Both the position numbers and the translations under genes were made by a program. 64,000 nucleotides of DNA from Chloroflexi bacterium HGW-Chloroflexi-6 (GTDB lineage: Bacteria > Chloroflexota > Anaerolineae > Anaerolineales > Villigracilaceae): contig PHBU01000006.1 of NCBI GenBank assembly GCA_002840685.1, positions 62,001-126,000 on the forward strand, given 5' to 3'. The notes under the pieces were generated by a model that was not told the DNA's origin, did no database searches, and saw only the letters and a list, made by a program, of their open reading frames with translations. The stretch's first letter is position 1. Each line of letters starts with the position of its first letter. Shown one piece after another: positions 24,898 to 34,407 of this stretch.

Positions 24898-27867
24898 CTA
24901 TGATGGGTTTTCCACTGTACCTACAACATTCTTATCGTTTGTCTTCAAGCCTGTAGATTCCAAATTCACAACCGTTTTTGCATTCAACAAGTGACCAAGT
25001 TCGCGTGCAGCGATCTTTAATGCTTCTTCCATCGAAGTTGTACCCTGAATTCTTTGCGTAAGCATATTCAACGCAGCTTCACGTTCAGCCTGATGCCTGG
25101 TTTGGGCAAATGAACGGGCATTTTGTAGGGCAACCGCAACCTGGGAAGCCAGGGTAGTTTGAATGCTGGCATCTTCTTCAGTGAAGACATTGATATTTTC
25201 TGACTGCACATCCAGCACGCCCAATAATTGGCCACCTACGATCATCGGCACAGCCAACTCCGCCGAGGTATCTGGCAGGAGCGGGTTGGGCAACCAACCC
25301 GGGTCGCTGCGCACATCATTGACGATAACCGGCTGTCGGGTACGGGCAGCGCGCGCTACCAGCGATTGTTCTTGCGCAAGCGGGATAACCGTGGTGCCAT
25401 GCGTGCCCTCGTGCTCATCGCCTTCTTTATAACCGCAGGCAGTAATCGCAAGTTCGTCGGCAGCCTGATCATAAAGAAATACATGGGCGTGGTACAAACC
25501 GAACCGGCGCTGGGTCAGGTGCACAACCGTTTGAAGCATTTCTTCCACATTCTGGATGGTCGAGATCGAGGTACTGATGGCTGCCACCGTTTGCAGTTCT
25601 GCAGCACGCTTGGCAACCGCTTCTGACGAGCGGATATTCTGCAACGCAATGGCCACCTGGTCGGCAATGGTGCGGATCAGGTCAGCATCCTGCTGCCCAA
25701 GGCTACCGGTCACATCATTTTGAACATCCAAAACACCCAGCACTTGTTCACCCAGCAAAATGGGGACCGCAATTTCAGATTTTGTATCCGGCAGTAGTGG
25801 GTTGGGCAGCCACTCGGCTTCTCGAAGAGTATCAGGGACCAGGACGACAGCTTTTGATTCGGCAGCGCGGCCAACCAGACCACGCCCTAACGGAAGAGCG
25901 TGCTTGCGGGCCAACAAAATCTTACCCGCTTCGCCGGTACCGCCCGCCAGATTAAGCGTCTGCCCATCTTCTGAAAGCAGGTAGATGTGAGCATGGTAAT
26001 AATTGAAACCGGACTTCAACTGTTCAACCACTTCTGACACCAGTTTGTCCTGATCGAGCAGGGTTGAGAGCCGCCGGCTGATCTCGCCTGAGATCGCCAG
26101 GGCCCGGGTACGATCGGATACGCGCTGTTCAAGCGTGCCAATGAACTCACGCAGCCGCGAAGTCATTATGTTGAAGGCGGTTGCCAAAGTACCAATCTCA
26201 TCAGAAGAGGTCACTTCAGCACGGGTTTCATAGTTGCCCGCCGAAATTTGCTGGGCAGTCGCCGTCAGTTGAACGATTGGGCGGATGACGATCAGCGAAA
26301 CCCCAAACGCGGCCAGAACAGCCAGGATCAAAACCACCACGATGAAGACGATGATGCCGCGCAGTTCCTGGTCCACAGGAGCAAAGGCTTCCTGCTGCGT
26401 CTGATGGAAAACCACGATCCAGCCCAGGCCATCAATCGCCGGGTTCGTTTCTGATGCCTGAAGAGGCGCCCTGGCAAGAACACTCTGCAAACCACCATAA
26501 ACCGACTCTGTGATTCCCTCGCTGGCAATCGCCTGAACTTGCTCAAACTCCTCGGGCGTCACTTCAGCATACTCACCGCTACTGAGTTGATAGATTGCTT
26601 CGCCTGGAAAGAAGAGATCGGTCTCGCCTGTTTCCCCGATCTTTTCGGAAAGAATATCGGTTACAACCGACAAAAGATAGGTTGTGCGCAAAATGCCTAT
26701 TACTTCGCCGGTATCGCGATTGCGCATCGGTAACGCGATCAACAGGCTTAGTTCGCCTGCACTTTGGTCAAAGCTCGGGGAGCTGATGTAAATCGCACCC
26801 TGCCCATTGTTATAAGCTGCCTGCCACCAGGCTTCGTCAGCCTGGTAATAATCAGAAGTACGCCTGGATGTACCCACCAGGCCGCCGTAAAGATCGGTAA
26901 TAAAAACTTCGAGGTTGGCCGGGTAAACAGCCTGGAATTCAGCCAGGTCCAACGCTGTCGCACTCGTCATATGTTCGCGTACCAGGGGGTCTGCATTGTT
27001 GCCGGCAGCATCCGCGGCCTGCCACTGCTCATCCTTGGCGGCCAGTTCGGCCTGGATTGCAGCCGCGCCGCCTTGATAGGCTGCATTGGATGCCTGGATA
27101 TCCTGTTGTAAAACTTCGTTAAGAGTCAGAACGGTCAGCAGGTTAATCTGCTTATCCAACAAGTCGCCGATTTGGAAGGCAATACCATCAGCATGCTGCT
27201 TGAGCTCGCGTTCCAAGCCATTCTGCAAAATTTCTGTGGTTGAGTTATAAGAATAAAGGCCCAGCGCGCCAGTTGCCAGCACGGTAACACCAATGAACGT
27301 AACCAGCAATTTGCTGCGCAGGCTATAGGTTGGAAAGCGTCGCAAAACAATAATGGCATAAACCAGAACAACGCCACCGGTAATGATCCAGGTAGCCAGT
27401 ACATTTGGGTTCGGAATGCGTTTAAAAGGCTCGAATAAATCTAAGTACAAAAGCGAGACAGCCGTGGCAATGCTAAAAACAACCGCAAAGTTTGCCAAAC
27501 GACGAGATTTTAGCAGTTGGGAAAAACTAAAGGTTGTGATCAAGCCGATCGCCGCAAATCCGATGGCCAATCCGCTGTTTTCAAATGAGGGCATTAAGAT
27601 ACCCAGTTGAATGGATCCGATCAAAAGCCCAAGCCCCAGATCTGTCTGCCCGCGCCGGTTAAGCCATATGCAGACAAGCGCTGTCACAGAAACCAGGGCG
27701 GCCCAATAGGTAGCACTATAAATAGAATCGGGGATGCCATAAGAATAGATGATGGCAACCGTTGCTACCGCCATCAAACCAGCAGTGATCAGCGCATAGC
27801 GATCCACATCTCGTTGCTGGTTGCCGCCCGGCATATTTCCAGAGTAAGAATTTTTCGATTCGGTCAT
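24898..27867 (-). CDS. polytopic Cache-HAMP-GAF sensor lacking an output kinase
   Basis: The protein has 989 residues. Six predicted TM helices (about 25-180) lead to a TM helix (about 185-210), an extracytoplasmic Cache-type domain (about 215-500; PSFDQSAGELSLLIALPM), a TM helix (about 505-530) and a HAMP (about 530-585). A first GAF (about 605-750), a second GAF (about 775-930) and the same tail as the other two sensors follow (REAALNMLTQRIQ...TSMEEALKIAARELG). No catalytic output is visible. The layout closely matches the 1204-residue paralogue minus its two divergent modules. The identical ribosome-site context supports the chosen start. Confidence 0.88.
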   Translation of the reverse strand: MTESKNSYSGNMPGGNQQRDVDRYALITAGLMAVATVAIIYSYGIPDSIYSATYWAALVSVTALVCIWLNRRGQTDLGLGLLIGSIQLGILMPSFENSGLAIGFAAIGLITTFSFSQLLKSRRLANFAVVFSIATAVSLLYLDLFEPFKRIPNPNVLATWIITGGVVLVYAIIVLRRFPTYSLRSKLLVTFIGVTVLATGALGLYSYNSTTEILQNGLERELKQHADGIAFQIGDLLDKQINLLTVLTLNEVLQQDIQASNAAYQGGAAAIQAELAAKDEQWQAADAAGNNADPLVREHMTSATALDLAEFQAVYPANLEVFITDLYGGLVGTSRRTSDYYQADEAWWQAAYNNGQGAIYISSPSFDQSAGELSLLIALPMRNRDTGEVIGILRTTYLLSVVTDILSEKIGETGETDLFFPGEAIYQLSSGEYAEVTPEEFEQVQAIASEGITESVYGGLQSVLARAPLQASETNPAIDGLGWIVVFHQTQQEAFAPVDQELRGIIVFIVVVLILAVLAAFGVSLIVIRPIVQLTATAQQISAGNYETRAEVTSSDEIGTLATAFNIMTSRLREFIGTLEQRVSDRTRALAISGEISRRLSTLLDQDKLVSEVVEQLKSGFNYYHAHIYLLSEDGQTLNLAGGTGEAGKILLARKHALPLGRGLVGRAAESKAVVLVPDTLREAEWLPNPLLPDTKSEIAVPILLGEQVLGVLDVQNDVTGSLGQQDADLIRTIADQVAIALQNIRSSEAVAKRAAELQTVAAISTSISTIQNVEEMLQTVVHLTQRRFGLYHAHVFLYDQAADELAITACGYKEGDEHEGTHGTTVIPLAQEQSLVARAARTRQPVIVNDVRSDPGWLPNPLLPDTSAELAVPMIVGGQLLGVLDVQSENINVFTEEDASIQTTLASQVAVALQNARSFAQTRHQAEREAALNMLTQRIQGTTSMEEALKIAARELGHLLNAKTVVNLESTGLKTNDKNVVGTVENPS

Positions 27868-27987
27868 CTTGAAACTCCAGTTCTCATCTTTTTAAGTTCT
27901 ACCCAATGATTGGTTTAACTAACATAACTGACATAAACAAAAATTGATGCCTGCTACGGGATGATAAAAAAACAGCTTTGATATGAA

Positions 27988-29571
27988 TCACGCTGCTTTC
28001 TGTTTTGGGGCAGGGGTTGCGGCGAATGTCGCCAAATCATGCTTTGCCACATCGAGTAATTTTGTTACCTGGCCATCGATTGTGTTTGTGGCGGCAAGAA
28101 TACTTTTCATGTACATCTTTTGGTTGTCACTGAGCGGGCCAACCTGCTCAACCAATTTTCCCAGGTTCTTGATGATAGCCAGCGGTTCTGACATATCTTG
28201 CGAAATACCAGAGACCAATTCCGCCTGCATTTTTTCAAACCGGGCAACCATGCGCGCATTTTCCATGGCAATCGCTGCCTGACTGGCCAGAGCTTGCAAG
28301 AGCAACATGTGTTCGAGAGAGAAATAACCGGCGCTTTCGTGCGCCAGAATCAGCAAACCAAGCAAGCCAAAACGGCCAAGCATCGGCGCCACAACCACCG
28401 ATCGGGTTAAATCACCCGCAGAAACAGGCCAACGGGAATCTTTGTGCACATCGCCAATCACAAACCCCTGATTGGTATCTTTGATCTGGGCCAGAATGGG
28501 TTTGAGATCAGGGAGTTCCAATTCACCCCCGGCCTGCCGTTTTGCGCTTGAAACATGATGTGTTTTACGCACCGAGCCACGCTCTTCCATCAGGATGAGA
28601 TGCCCCATCAGCGCACCCAGCGTTTCAACGGTACGGCGCAGGATCACCTCGGTCAGTTCGTTGACATCCAGGCGGGCGCTCAGTTCGCGTCCAATTTCGG
28701 GCAGCAGATTAAGTTCCTTGTTGCGGCGGCGGATGACGTCCTCAGCTTCCTTGACCCGCAAACGGGTGCGGATGCGCGCCAGCAGTTCGCGGCGGTCGAA
28801 GGGCTTCGTCACGTAGTCATCCGCGCCCATGTTGAGAGCCGATTGCATATCCATCGCTTCAAGCCGGGCCGCAGTCAGGATGATGACCGGGATGTGCCCA
28901 ATCGCCGGGTCGGAGCGGATCTCCTGCAAGGTTTGGAAACCGTCTTTCACGGGCATGTTCATGTCGAGCAAAACCATATCAGGCAACTCAGTACGCGCCT
29001 TGACAAGCGCTTCAGCCCCGTCAGCGGCTGAAATGCATGCATAGCCCTCGTTTGTCAGGTAACGCGTCAGCAGGGAAACGTTATCCGGCAAATCATCGGC
29101 CACCAGTATCTTCAAAACCGTTTTTGTCTCTGGAATCTGTGAGGGAGCTTCTCCCCCGAGATCTTCCATGGCTTTTGCGACAAGCTGACAAACCCGCTCA
29201 GGCCGAACCGGCTTGATGATGATCTCATTGACATGCAAGCGGCGGGCAGTGATTTTCAGACCTGGAACATCGTAGGCTGTCACAAGCATGACATAAGCTG
29301 GCCGGCCAGCCGGGTGAGACTGCATTTTTTCGACCAGTTCCAGGCCGTTCATGCCAGTCATCATCATGTCTGTGATCAGCATATCGACAGGCTTGTCGTG
29401 CACCAGGCTAAGCGCATTTTCTGCGCTGATCGCCGAGATCACCTCAAGCCGGGGGCTGAGTTGCGAGATAGCGCGCGCCAGGGTGACAGCCGTGCTGGGA
29501 TGGTCGTCCACAACCAGGATGCGCAATAGGCCAGAATTAGAGGGTATCGTTTGAGTTTCCATCTCTCTCAT
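27988..29571 (-). CDS. dual-receiver/GAF protein with degenerate DHp helix
   Basis: The protein has 527 residues. The first receiver (about 16-135) has phospho-site D68 (ITDMMMTGMNG) and the second (about 153-270) has D203 (LLDMNMPVKDG). A coiled linker and a GAF domain (about 310-440) follow. The C-terminus (about 450-505) resembles a HisKA dimerisation hairpin, but the phospho-histidine position is Q458 in ISQDMSEPLAII, and no ATPase domain follows. It therefore cannot autophosphorylate in the usual way. It is the first gene of the sensory operon. An alternative start nine bases later (29562) is equally possible because neither has a strong ribosome site. Confidence 0.88.
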   Translation of the reverse strand: MREMETQTIPSNSGLLRILVVDDHPSTAVTLARAISQLSPRLEVISAISAENALSLVHDKPVDMLITDMMMTGMNGLELVEKMQSHPAGRPAYVMLVTAYDVPGLKITARRLHVNEIIIKPVRPERVCQLVAKAMEDLGGEAPSQIPETKTVLKILVADDLPDNVSLLTRYLTNEGYACISAADGAEALVKARTELPDMVLLDMNMPVKDGFQTLQEIRSDPAIGHIPVIILTAARLEAMDMQSALNMGADDYVTKPFDRRELLARIRTRLRVKEAEDVIRRRNKELNLLPEIGRELSARLDVNELTEVILRRTVETLGALMGHLILMEERGSVRKTHHVSSAKRQAGGELELPDLKPILAQIKDTNQGFVIGDVHKDSRWPVSAGDLTRSVVVAPMLGRFGLLGLLILAHESAGYFSLEHMLLLQALASQAAIAMENARMVARFEKMQAELVSGISQDMSEPLAIIKNLGKLVEQVGPLSDNQKMYMKSILAATNTIDGQVTKLLDVAKHDLATFAATPAPKQKAA

Positions 29572-29685
29572 TTTGACCGACTTTCTTTAATTTGTGCGAT
29601 TGGCATTTGCGCAAAAGAGTTGGTAAAAGTTGGCATCCCCGTAATCACACAAGCACACTGTTGCGATCACGAGCAGAATAGAAAC

Positions 29686-29717
29686 AAAAAACTGCTTCCG
29701 GGTTGAAAGCAGTTTTT
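29686..29717 (-). terminator. rho-independent terminator after the OmpR-type regulator
   Basis: AAAAACTGCTT and AAGCAGTTTTT pair around a ten-base loop. It separates the regulator gene from the downstream sensory operon. Confidence 0.88.
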
Positions 29718-29747
29718 CGAAAAAATAAACAACGATTATGATGACGA

Positions 29748-30551
29748 TCAATCTGCAACAAGGCGATACCCAACACCGCGCACATTAAATAAATACACCG
29801 GGTTGCGAGGATCAGTCTCGATCGCCTGACGAATATGGTGGATGTGCCACTTGATCAACTCCTGTGCTTCACGAGCATCGATCTGGTAGCCCTGAGCCTC
29901 GGTAACCAGCGTCTGATAATCGACCACATCCGGCGCATGACGCGCCAAAACAAGCAGGAAATCGAACGCTGTCGGCGTCAGGCTGATGCTGTTTTCCCCA
30001 AGCGAAAGCCGGCGGGTAAAAGTGTCCAAAACAAGTGGGCCGCGTTTAAGGTAACGCTCAGAGGATTGTGCAATTTGCAAGGCTGCGGGCTGTGGATCAC
30101 GCTCTTCGCTATCGAGGCTTTTCAACTCCGCCTGGAGCGCTTCGATCTGGAGCTGGATCTCGCGGCGGCGGCGTTCTTTTTGCTGGGTGGTAAGAATAGC
30201 GCGGGTGCGTTCAATAATAGCTTCAGGCTTAAGCGGTTTCAGAAGGTAATCGGTCGCCCCACGCCGCAGGGCTTCAACCGCAGAGTTCAAATCAGGTTGA
30301 GCGGTAAACAAGACAACCGCCATGCCTGGGTGACGGGTGCGCATAACGTCAAGCACATCCAGACCTGGCAGGCCCGGCATACGAATATCCAGGTAAACCA
30401 GGTCAAATTCGTTTGCTTGTAGAAAAGCCAACCCTTGTTCGCCGTGTTCCGCCGTTGTGACTTCAAACCCGGCCTGTTGCAAAACACGCGCCAAAGTCTG
30501 ACGCAAAGCCTGTTCATCGTCAATGATCAGAATTTTTCCGGTGCTGGTCAT
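29748..30551 (-). CDS. response regulator, receiver plus OmpR-type winged helix
   Basis: The protein has 267 residues. The receiver (about 5-120) carries D11/D12, phospho-site D55 (VYLDIRMPGLPG) and the KPLKPE lysine. A charged coiled linker (about 128-165) and a Trans_reg_C winged helix (about 172-265; ISLTPTAFDFLLVLARH and NPVYLFNVRGVGYRL) follow. It should bind DNA when phosphorylated. Its ATG overlaps the stop of the histidine kinase gene by four bases (ATGA), so the kinase at 30548-33424 is the obvious partner. A terminator follows. The target genes are not known. Confidence 0.95.
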   Translation of the reverse strand: MTSTGKILIIDDEQALRQTLARVLQQAGFEVTTAEHGEQGLAFLQANEFDLVYLDIRMPGLPGLDVLDVMRTRHPGMAVVLFTAQPDLNSAVEALRRGATDYLLKPLKPEAIIERTRAILTTQQKERRRREIQLQIEALQAELKSLDSEERDPQPAALQIAQSSERYLKRGPLVLDTFTRRLSLGENSISLTPTAFDFLLVLARHAPDVVDYQTLVTEAQGYQIDAREAQELIKWHIHHIRQAIETDPRNPVYLFNVRGVGYRLVAD

Positions 30552-33424
30552 AAGCTTTGCCCTTCGTCAATCGGCAGCCAGATGCAAAAAGTTGCCCCGT
30601 GGTCAGGGTTATTTTCGGCGGTCAGGCGGCCGCCATGTTTTTGGATGATCTCTTGCGAAATGGTTAATCCCAAGCCAGTGCCCAGTTCTTTATTGGTTAC
30701 AAAAGCATCAAAAATGGTGGGGAAGATCGCCTGTTCAATGCCTGGGCCGGTATCCGAAACAGTGATCAGCGCCTGCCTGGTTTCAGCCAGATGTTGGGTG
30801 GCAACAATCAACCGACCTCCGGATGGCATGGCATCGACCGCATTCAAAAATAAATTGAGAAAAACCTGCCTGAGTTGGTCTTGTAACCCAAGAACCATCG
30901 GAAGATCAGTTTCCGCGAGAAACTCAAAAACGATCCCATTATGTCTCAAATGAGTGCAAACCAGGCTTGAAATATCATTAATAACATCGTTCAATTGAAC
31001 CAGTCTAAAATCTTCAAAGCTGGCTGGCTGGTATGTTGTTCTAAGTCTTTCCAACAACGAAGCCATGCGTTCTGCTTCTGAAAGGACGATCTCCAAATCC
31101 TGCTTTCCCTGCGGAGAAATGCCACGTTCCTCTTTGAGCAAGAACAGTGCATTTTGAATGGCCTGGATCGGGTTGTTCAATTCATGCGACACCGAAGCCA
31201 GCAAACGACCAGAAACTGTCAACTTTTCGCTGTGAATTAATTGGGAACGAATCGCCTTCTCATGGCTCAAGGATTCTTGTAAATCGTTATACAGGTTTGC
31301 CTTTTGCAAAGCCAATGCCAGTTGGTCGGCAACAGCCGAAACCAATTGCAAATCATTCTCAGTCAGAAAACCGGGAGGAACCTGGTAAACAGCGATCAAC
31401 CCCAAAAATTCGCTGCCGATCTTGATTGGCACTGCCAGCTCAGATTTTGTCTCAGGCAAAAACGGAGCGCGCACAAAAGAAATCACCTCGTCAACATCGT
31501 TGGTAAAAAAGGGTTTACCAATTTCAGCCGTAAAACCAACAATACCTTCTCCGGCGGGCAAACGATAGCCCTTGCTTTTGAGTTCCCTGCCCAGTGCACC
31601 GCTGCCGGCACGCACAACAAAATCACCCGTTGCCGATTCAGCTACAAAAATTTGAACGTAATGATATCCAAAATTCTCCTGAAGCAGGTCAACCACATTT
31701 TGCATCAACTCGTCTGCATTAACCGTTGCAATTAAATCCTGATTGATGCGAAAAAGCGCATTGGCCTCTTTCAGCTTCTGGCGGGTCATTTCAAGCAAAC
31801 GGGCATTATCGATCGAGATAGCCGCCTGGTCAGCCAACGCCTCAAGGAAAGTCAACCAATCCGGGTCTGGCGTTAGCGCTGAACGATGAAAGATTTCAAC
31901 AACCCCGTGAAGGGTATCGTTTGCGATCAATGGAATGCCATAATAGGTAACAAAGTTTTCGCGCGCGATCGCCTGTGACAGAACAGGGGTCTCTGCCAGG
32001 TTGACATCATGCACAATTCTTCGTTCCAAAGCGGCTTTGCCTGCCAAGCCCTTACCAAGAGCCAGTCTGGTAAATTGCAACGCTTCGGTGCTAAAGCCTT
32101 GCTTGGCGGCAAAACCAAGAGTCTGTGTATGCGGATCAAACAATAAAACAGAAGCAGCATCCACCTGAAGTTGCTCGACGATTTCCTGCACCAGCAAGTT
32201 TAGCACCTGCTCAAGTTCGAGGCTGCTAATAACAGCCTGCTGGATGCGATACAGGGCATGGATACGAGCCGACTGACGGGCCAACTTCTCTTCTGATCGT
32301 TTGCGCACGGTAATATCAGAAAAGATGGCGGCAAATTGGCCCGGCGCATAACGTAACGAGGTAACAAGAAAATATTTTTTTAGAGGGGCTGAATAATTCT
32401 CAAAAGTAACAGACTCTCCGGTGATTGCCACCCGGCCAAAGGTTTCGATCCAATATTTTTCTGTCCCGGGCAAAGCTTCTAAAACGGTTTTACCTATAAT
32501 TTGACTGGCCTTCAAACCGGTCAACTTCTCAAAGGCCGGGTTCACTGCCAAAAAGCGATAATTAACCGGCTGACCATCTTCATCCAGAATGATCTCGTGC
32601 AAGGAAAAACCTTCCTCCATGCCTTGGAATACCATCCTGTAATCTTTTTCTGCCTGGCGTTGCCTGGTAATATCCCGGCTAATTGTAAAAACAGTTTCAA
32701 CTTGACCTTGTTGGTTAAATTCAGGGATCAGGCGCCAATCAAAAATAATCTCGCCGCCTCGCCCTTCAAAAGAAAACTCGATGGCGCAGGCAGCGCGGGT
32801 CTCGAACACAGACTGAAGAGCATCTCCCCACTGTTTGCAGTGTTCTGCAGAAAAGCCCATCTCTTGGTGCGTTTTACCAATATACGCTGAAGCAGCCAGC
32901 CCCGACACTTGTTCAACATTCTCTGATACGAAGATGTGACGAAAATCGGCATCAAAGCGAATAACAATATCAGGAAGGGCCTCAACCAGGTTTCGATAAC
33001 TTTTCTCTGCCTCCAGGTGCTTTGCCTGGCTGAGTACCAGTTCCTGTTCGGCTTGTTTGCGTGCTGTAATGTCTACAACGGAACATAAAAACGCCGGGTG
33101 ACCTTCAAACTCAAGAGATCGTGCTGAAACGATCACCCAGAGCAGCGCACCATCGTCGGCACGCGCTTTTAGTTCGAAGTCATCCAAAAAGCCTCTCTCG
33201 CTGATTTTTTCCAGAAGTTGTTCATATTCTTGCGGATCTTCGTAATATTTGACAATATTATTCCCCGTGTTCAGTCCAAGCTGGTTCTGGGCGCGCTGAT
33301 TCGCGCATACAACTTCACCGTCGGGGCGGATGACCAGCGCAGCAACGGGGAAGGAATCCAAGAGTAACAAATCTTTCATTTTCTCTGGCCTGTTCTTTGG
33401 GGCTCGTTTTTCTGGATTTTCCAT
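30548..33424 (-). CDS. soluble PAS/GAF sensor histidine kinase
   Basis: This 958-residue kinase has no TM helices. Three PAS domains (about 20-130, 140-255, 260-375) with PAC-type ends (VVDITARKQAE, ISRDITRQRQAE, FSDITVRKRSEE) precede two GAF domains (about 395-540 and 560-715). A HisKA with H747 (SHELNNPIQAIQN) and a HATPase with NLFLNAVDAM, DTGPGIE and GTGLGLTIS end the protein. The SHELNNP box is of the NtrB/HPK4 type. It overlaps the next regulator by four bases. The start ATG has GAGG seven bases upstream. The signal is probably cytoplasmic, such as redox or a small molecule. Confidence 0.95.
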   Translation of the reverse strand: MENPEKRAPKNRPEKMKDLLLLDSFPVAALVIRPDGEVVCANQRAQNQLGLNTGNNIVKYYEDPQEYEQLLEKISERGFLDDFELKARADDGALLWVIVSARSLEFEGHPAFLCSVVDITARKQAEQELVLSQAKHLEAEKSYRNLVEALPDIVIRFDADFRHIFVSENVEQVSGLAASAYIGKTHQEMGFSAEHCKQWGDALQSVFETRAACAIEFSFEGRGGEIIFDWRLIPEFNQQGQVETVFTISRDITRQRQAEKDYRMVFQGMEEGFSLHEIILDEDGQPVNYRFLAVNPAFEKLTGLKASQIIGKTVLEALPGTEKYWIETFGRVAITGESVTFENYSAPLKKYFLVTSLRYAPGQFAAIFSDITVRKRSEEKLARQSARIHALYRIQQAVISSLELEQVLNLLVQEIVEQLQVDAASVLLFDPHTQTLGFAAKQGFSTEALQFTRLALGKGLAGKAALERRIVHDVNLAETPVLSQAIARENFVTYYGIPLIANDTLHGVVEIFHRSALTPDPDWLTFLEALADQAAISIDNARLLEMTRQKLKEANALFRINQDLIATVNADELMQNVVDLLQENFGYHYVQIFVAESATGDFVVRAGSGALGRELKSKGYRLPAGEGIVGFTAEIGKPFFTNDVDEVISFVRAPFLPETKSELAVPIKIGSEFLGLIAVYQVPPGFLTENDLQLVSAVADQLALALQKANLYNDLQESLSHEKAIRSQLIHSEKLTVSGRLLASVSHELNNPIQAIQNALFLLKEERGISPQGKQDLEIVLSEAERMASLLERLRTTYQPASFEDFRLVQLNDVINDISSLVCTHLRHNGIVFEFLAETDLPMVLGLQDQLRQVFLNLFLNAVDAMPSGGRLIVATQHLAETRQALITVSDTGPGIEQAIFPTIFDAFVTNKELGTGLGLTISQEIIQKHGGRLTAENNPDHGATFCIWLPIDEGQSL

Positions 33425-33490
33425 GATTGGGCCTCATGAGAATGGGGATTGATGAATTTTAACTGTTAGCGATGCTGCAGAGCCATCTTG

Positions 33491-34402
33491 TTATGAAGTC
33501 TTAACTCGTTGGCCAGATTGGGGCTTTTCCCGCAGGCTGGCAGGCGGCTCACCACGCCACATTTCGATACGCCGAAAGGATTCAACATAACCCATTTGAA
33601 AAAAGGCCGGCAGGTGTGGGTCATTAACCTGAATATTTTCAAGTTGGGTATCGAGACGCAGGTACTGGTGATGCAGGTGCGAGAGAAATGCGCAGGCCAA
33701 CATCACCGGGTCACCCACTTCAGTTTTATAGGCAAAACGGGTCAGTGTGAATTTCTGGCGCTGATAAACCAACCAGCCACGACTGCCATCGATCAGGGTT
33801 AAGCGCAGACCAGAAACATCCTGGGCATTGAACAGCGATTCTGACTGATTCGTCCAGGGTTGGGTGCCGCGATCGCGCCCGACCAGGTCGAGGGCTTCGG
33901 CACGCTCCAATCGTTCGGCATCTGCCACAATCGGCTGCGGCGGAGGAAGGTTGGGCGAGCGGCGCAGAACCAGCAGTTCACCAACTTCGTAAAATCCCAG
34001 TTTCAAAAACAATTGATGGGCCGGCTCATTGTGTTTGATAACTTCAAGCATCGTAAACCCAACCCCAAGCGCTTCCGCCTGCTCGAGCAACCCGGCGGTA
34101 AGGGCCTGGCCCGTGCCACGTCGGCGCGTATCGGGGATCACTCCCAAGCGCGTGACCCAGGCCCGGTCTTTGCGAACGCCCAACATCGCCACGCCGAGCA
34201 TGTCATCACCATGCGTAGCCACCAACGAATGCTCCAGATCTACATCATAGGTATAAATGTATTCTTCGAGACGGGCCGCATTCATGGGCATGGGGACCAT
34301 GTAATCAACGCGAGTCCGGTTGTAGATATCGGTCAATTCTTGAATGGTATATTGGCTGGCCGGAGTCAGCACGATTGTATTGTCTGGCATAGTTAGATGC
34401 AT
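33491..34402 (-). CDS. GNAT-family N-acetyltransferase with extra C-terminal domain
   Basis: From the ATG at 34402 this is 303 residues. The first half (about 10-155) is a GNAT domain with the acetyl-CoA loop VIPDTRRRGTGQAL and the closing HNEPAHQLFLKLGFYEVGEL. The second half has a GNAT-like end (HLPAFFQMGYVESFRRIEMWRGE) but no clear CoA loop, so it is probably a degenerate second copy. The substrate is unknown. The gene starts six bases after a receiver gene ends. ATG at 34390 is an alternative start. The frame is open further upstream, but that would overlap the receiver gene. Confidence 0.82.
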   Translation of the reverse strand: MHLTMPDNTIVLTPASQYTIQELTDIYNRTRVDYMVPMPMNAARLEEYIYTYDVDLEHSLVATHGDDMLGVAMLGVRKDRAWVTRLGVIPDTRRRGTGQALTAGLLEQAEALGVGFTMLEVIKHNEPAHQLFLKLGFYEVGELLVLRRSPNLPPPQPIVADAERLERAEALDLVGRDRGTQPWTNQSESLFNAQDVSGLRLTLIDGSRGWLVYQRQKFTLTRFAYKTEVGDPVMLACAFLSHLHHQYLRLDTQLENIQVNDPHLPAFFQMGYVESFRRIEMWRGEPPASLREKPQSGQRVKTS

Positions 34403-34407
34403 ATGGA

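Noticed and set aside
27868..27987. Possible terminator between the first two genes of the sensory operon
   Set aside because: The 120-base gap has an A-run and scattered pairing but no stable stem followed by T residues, so the genes are treated as one transcript.
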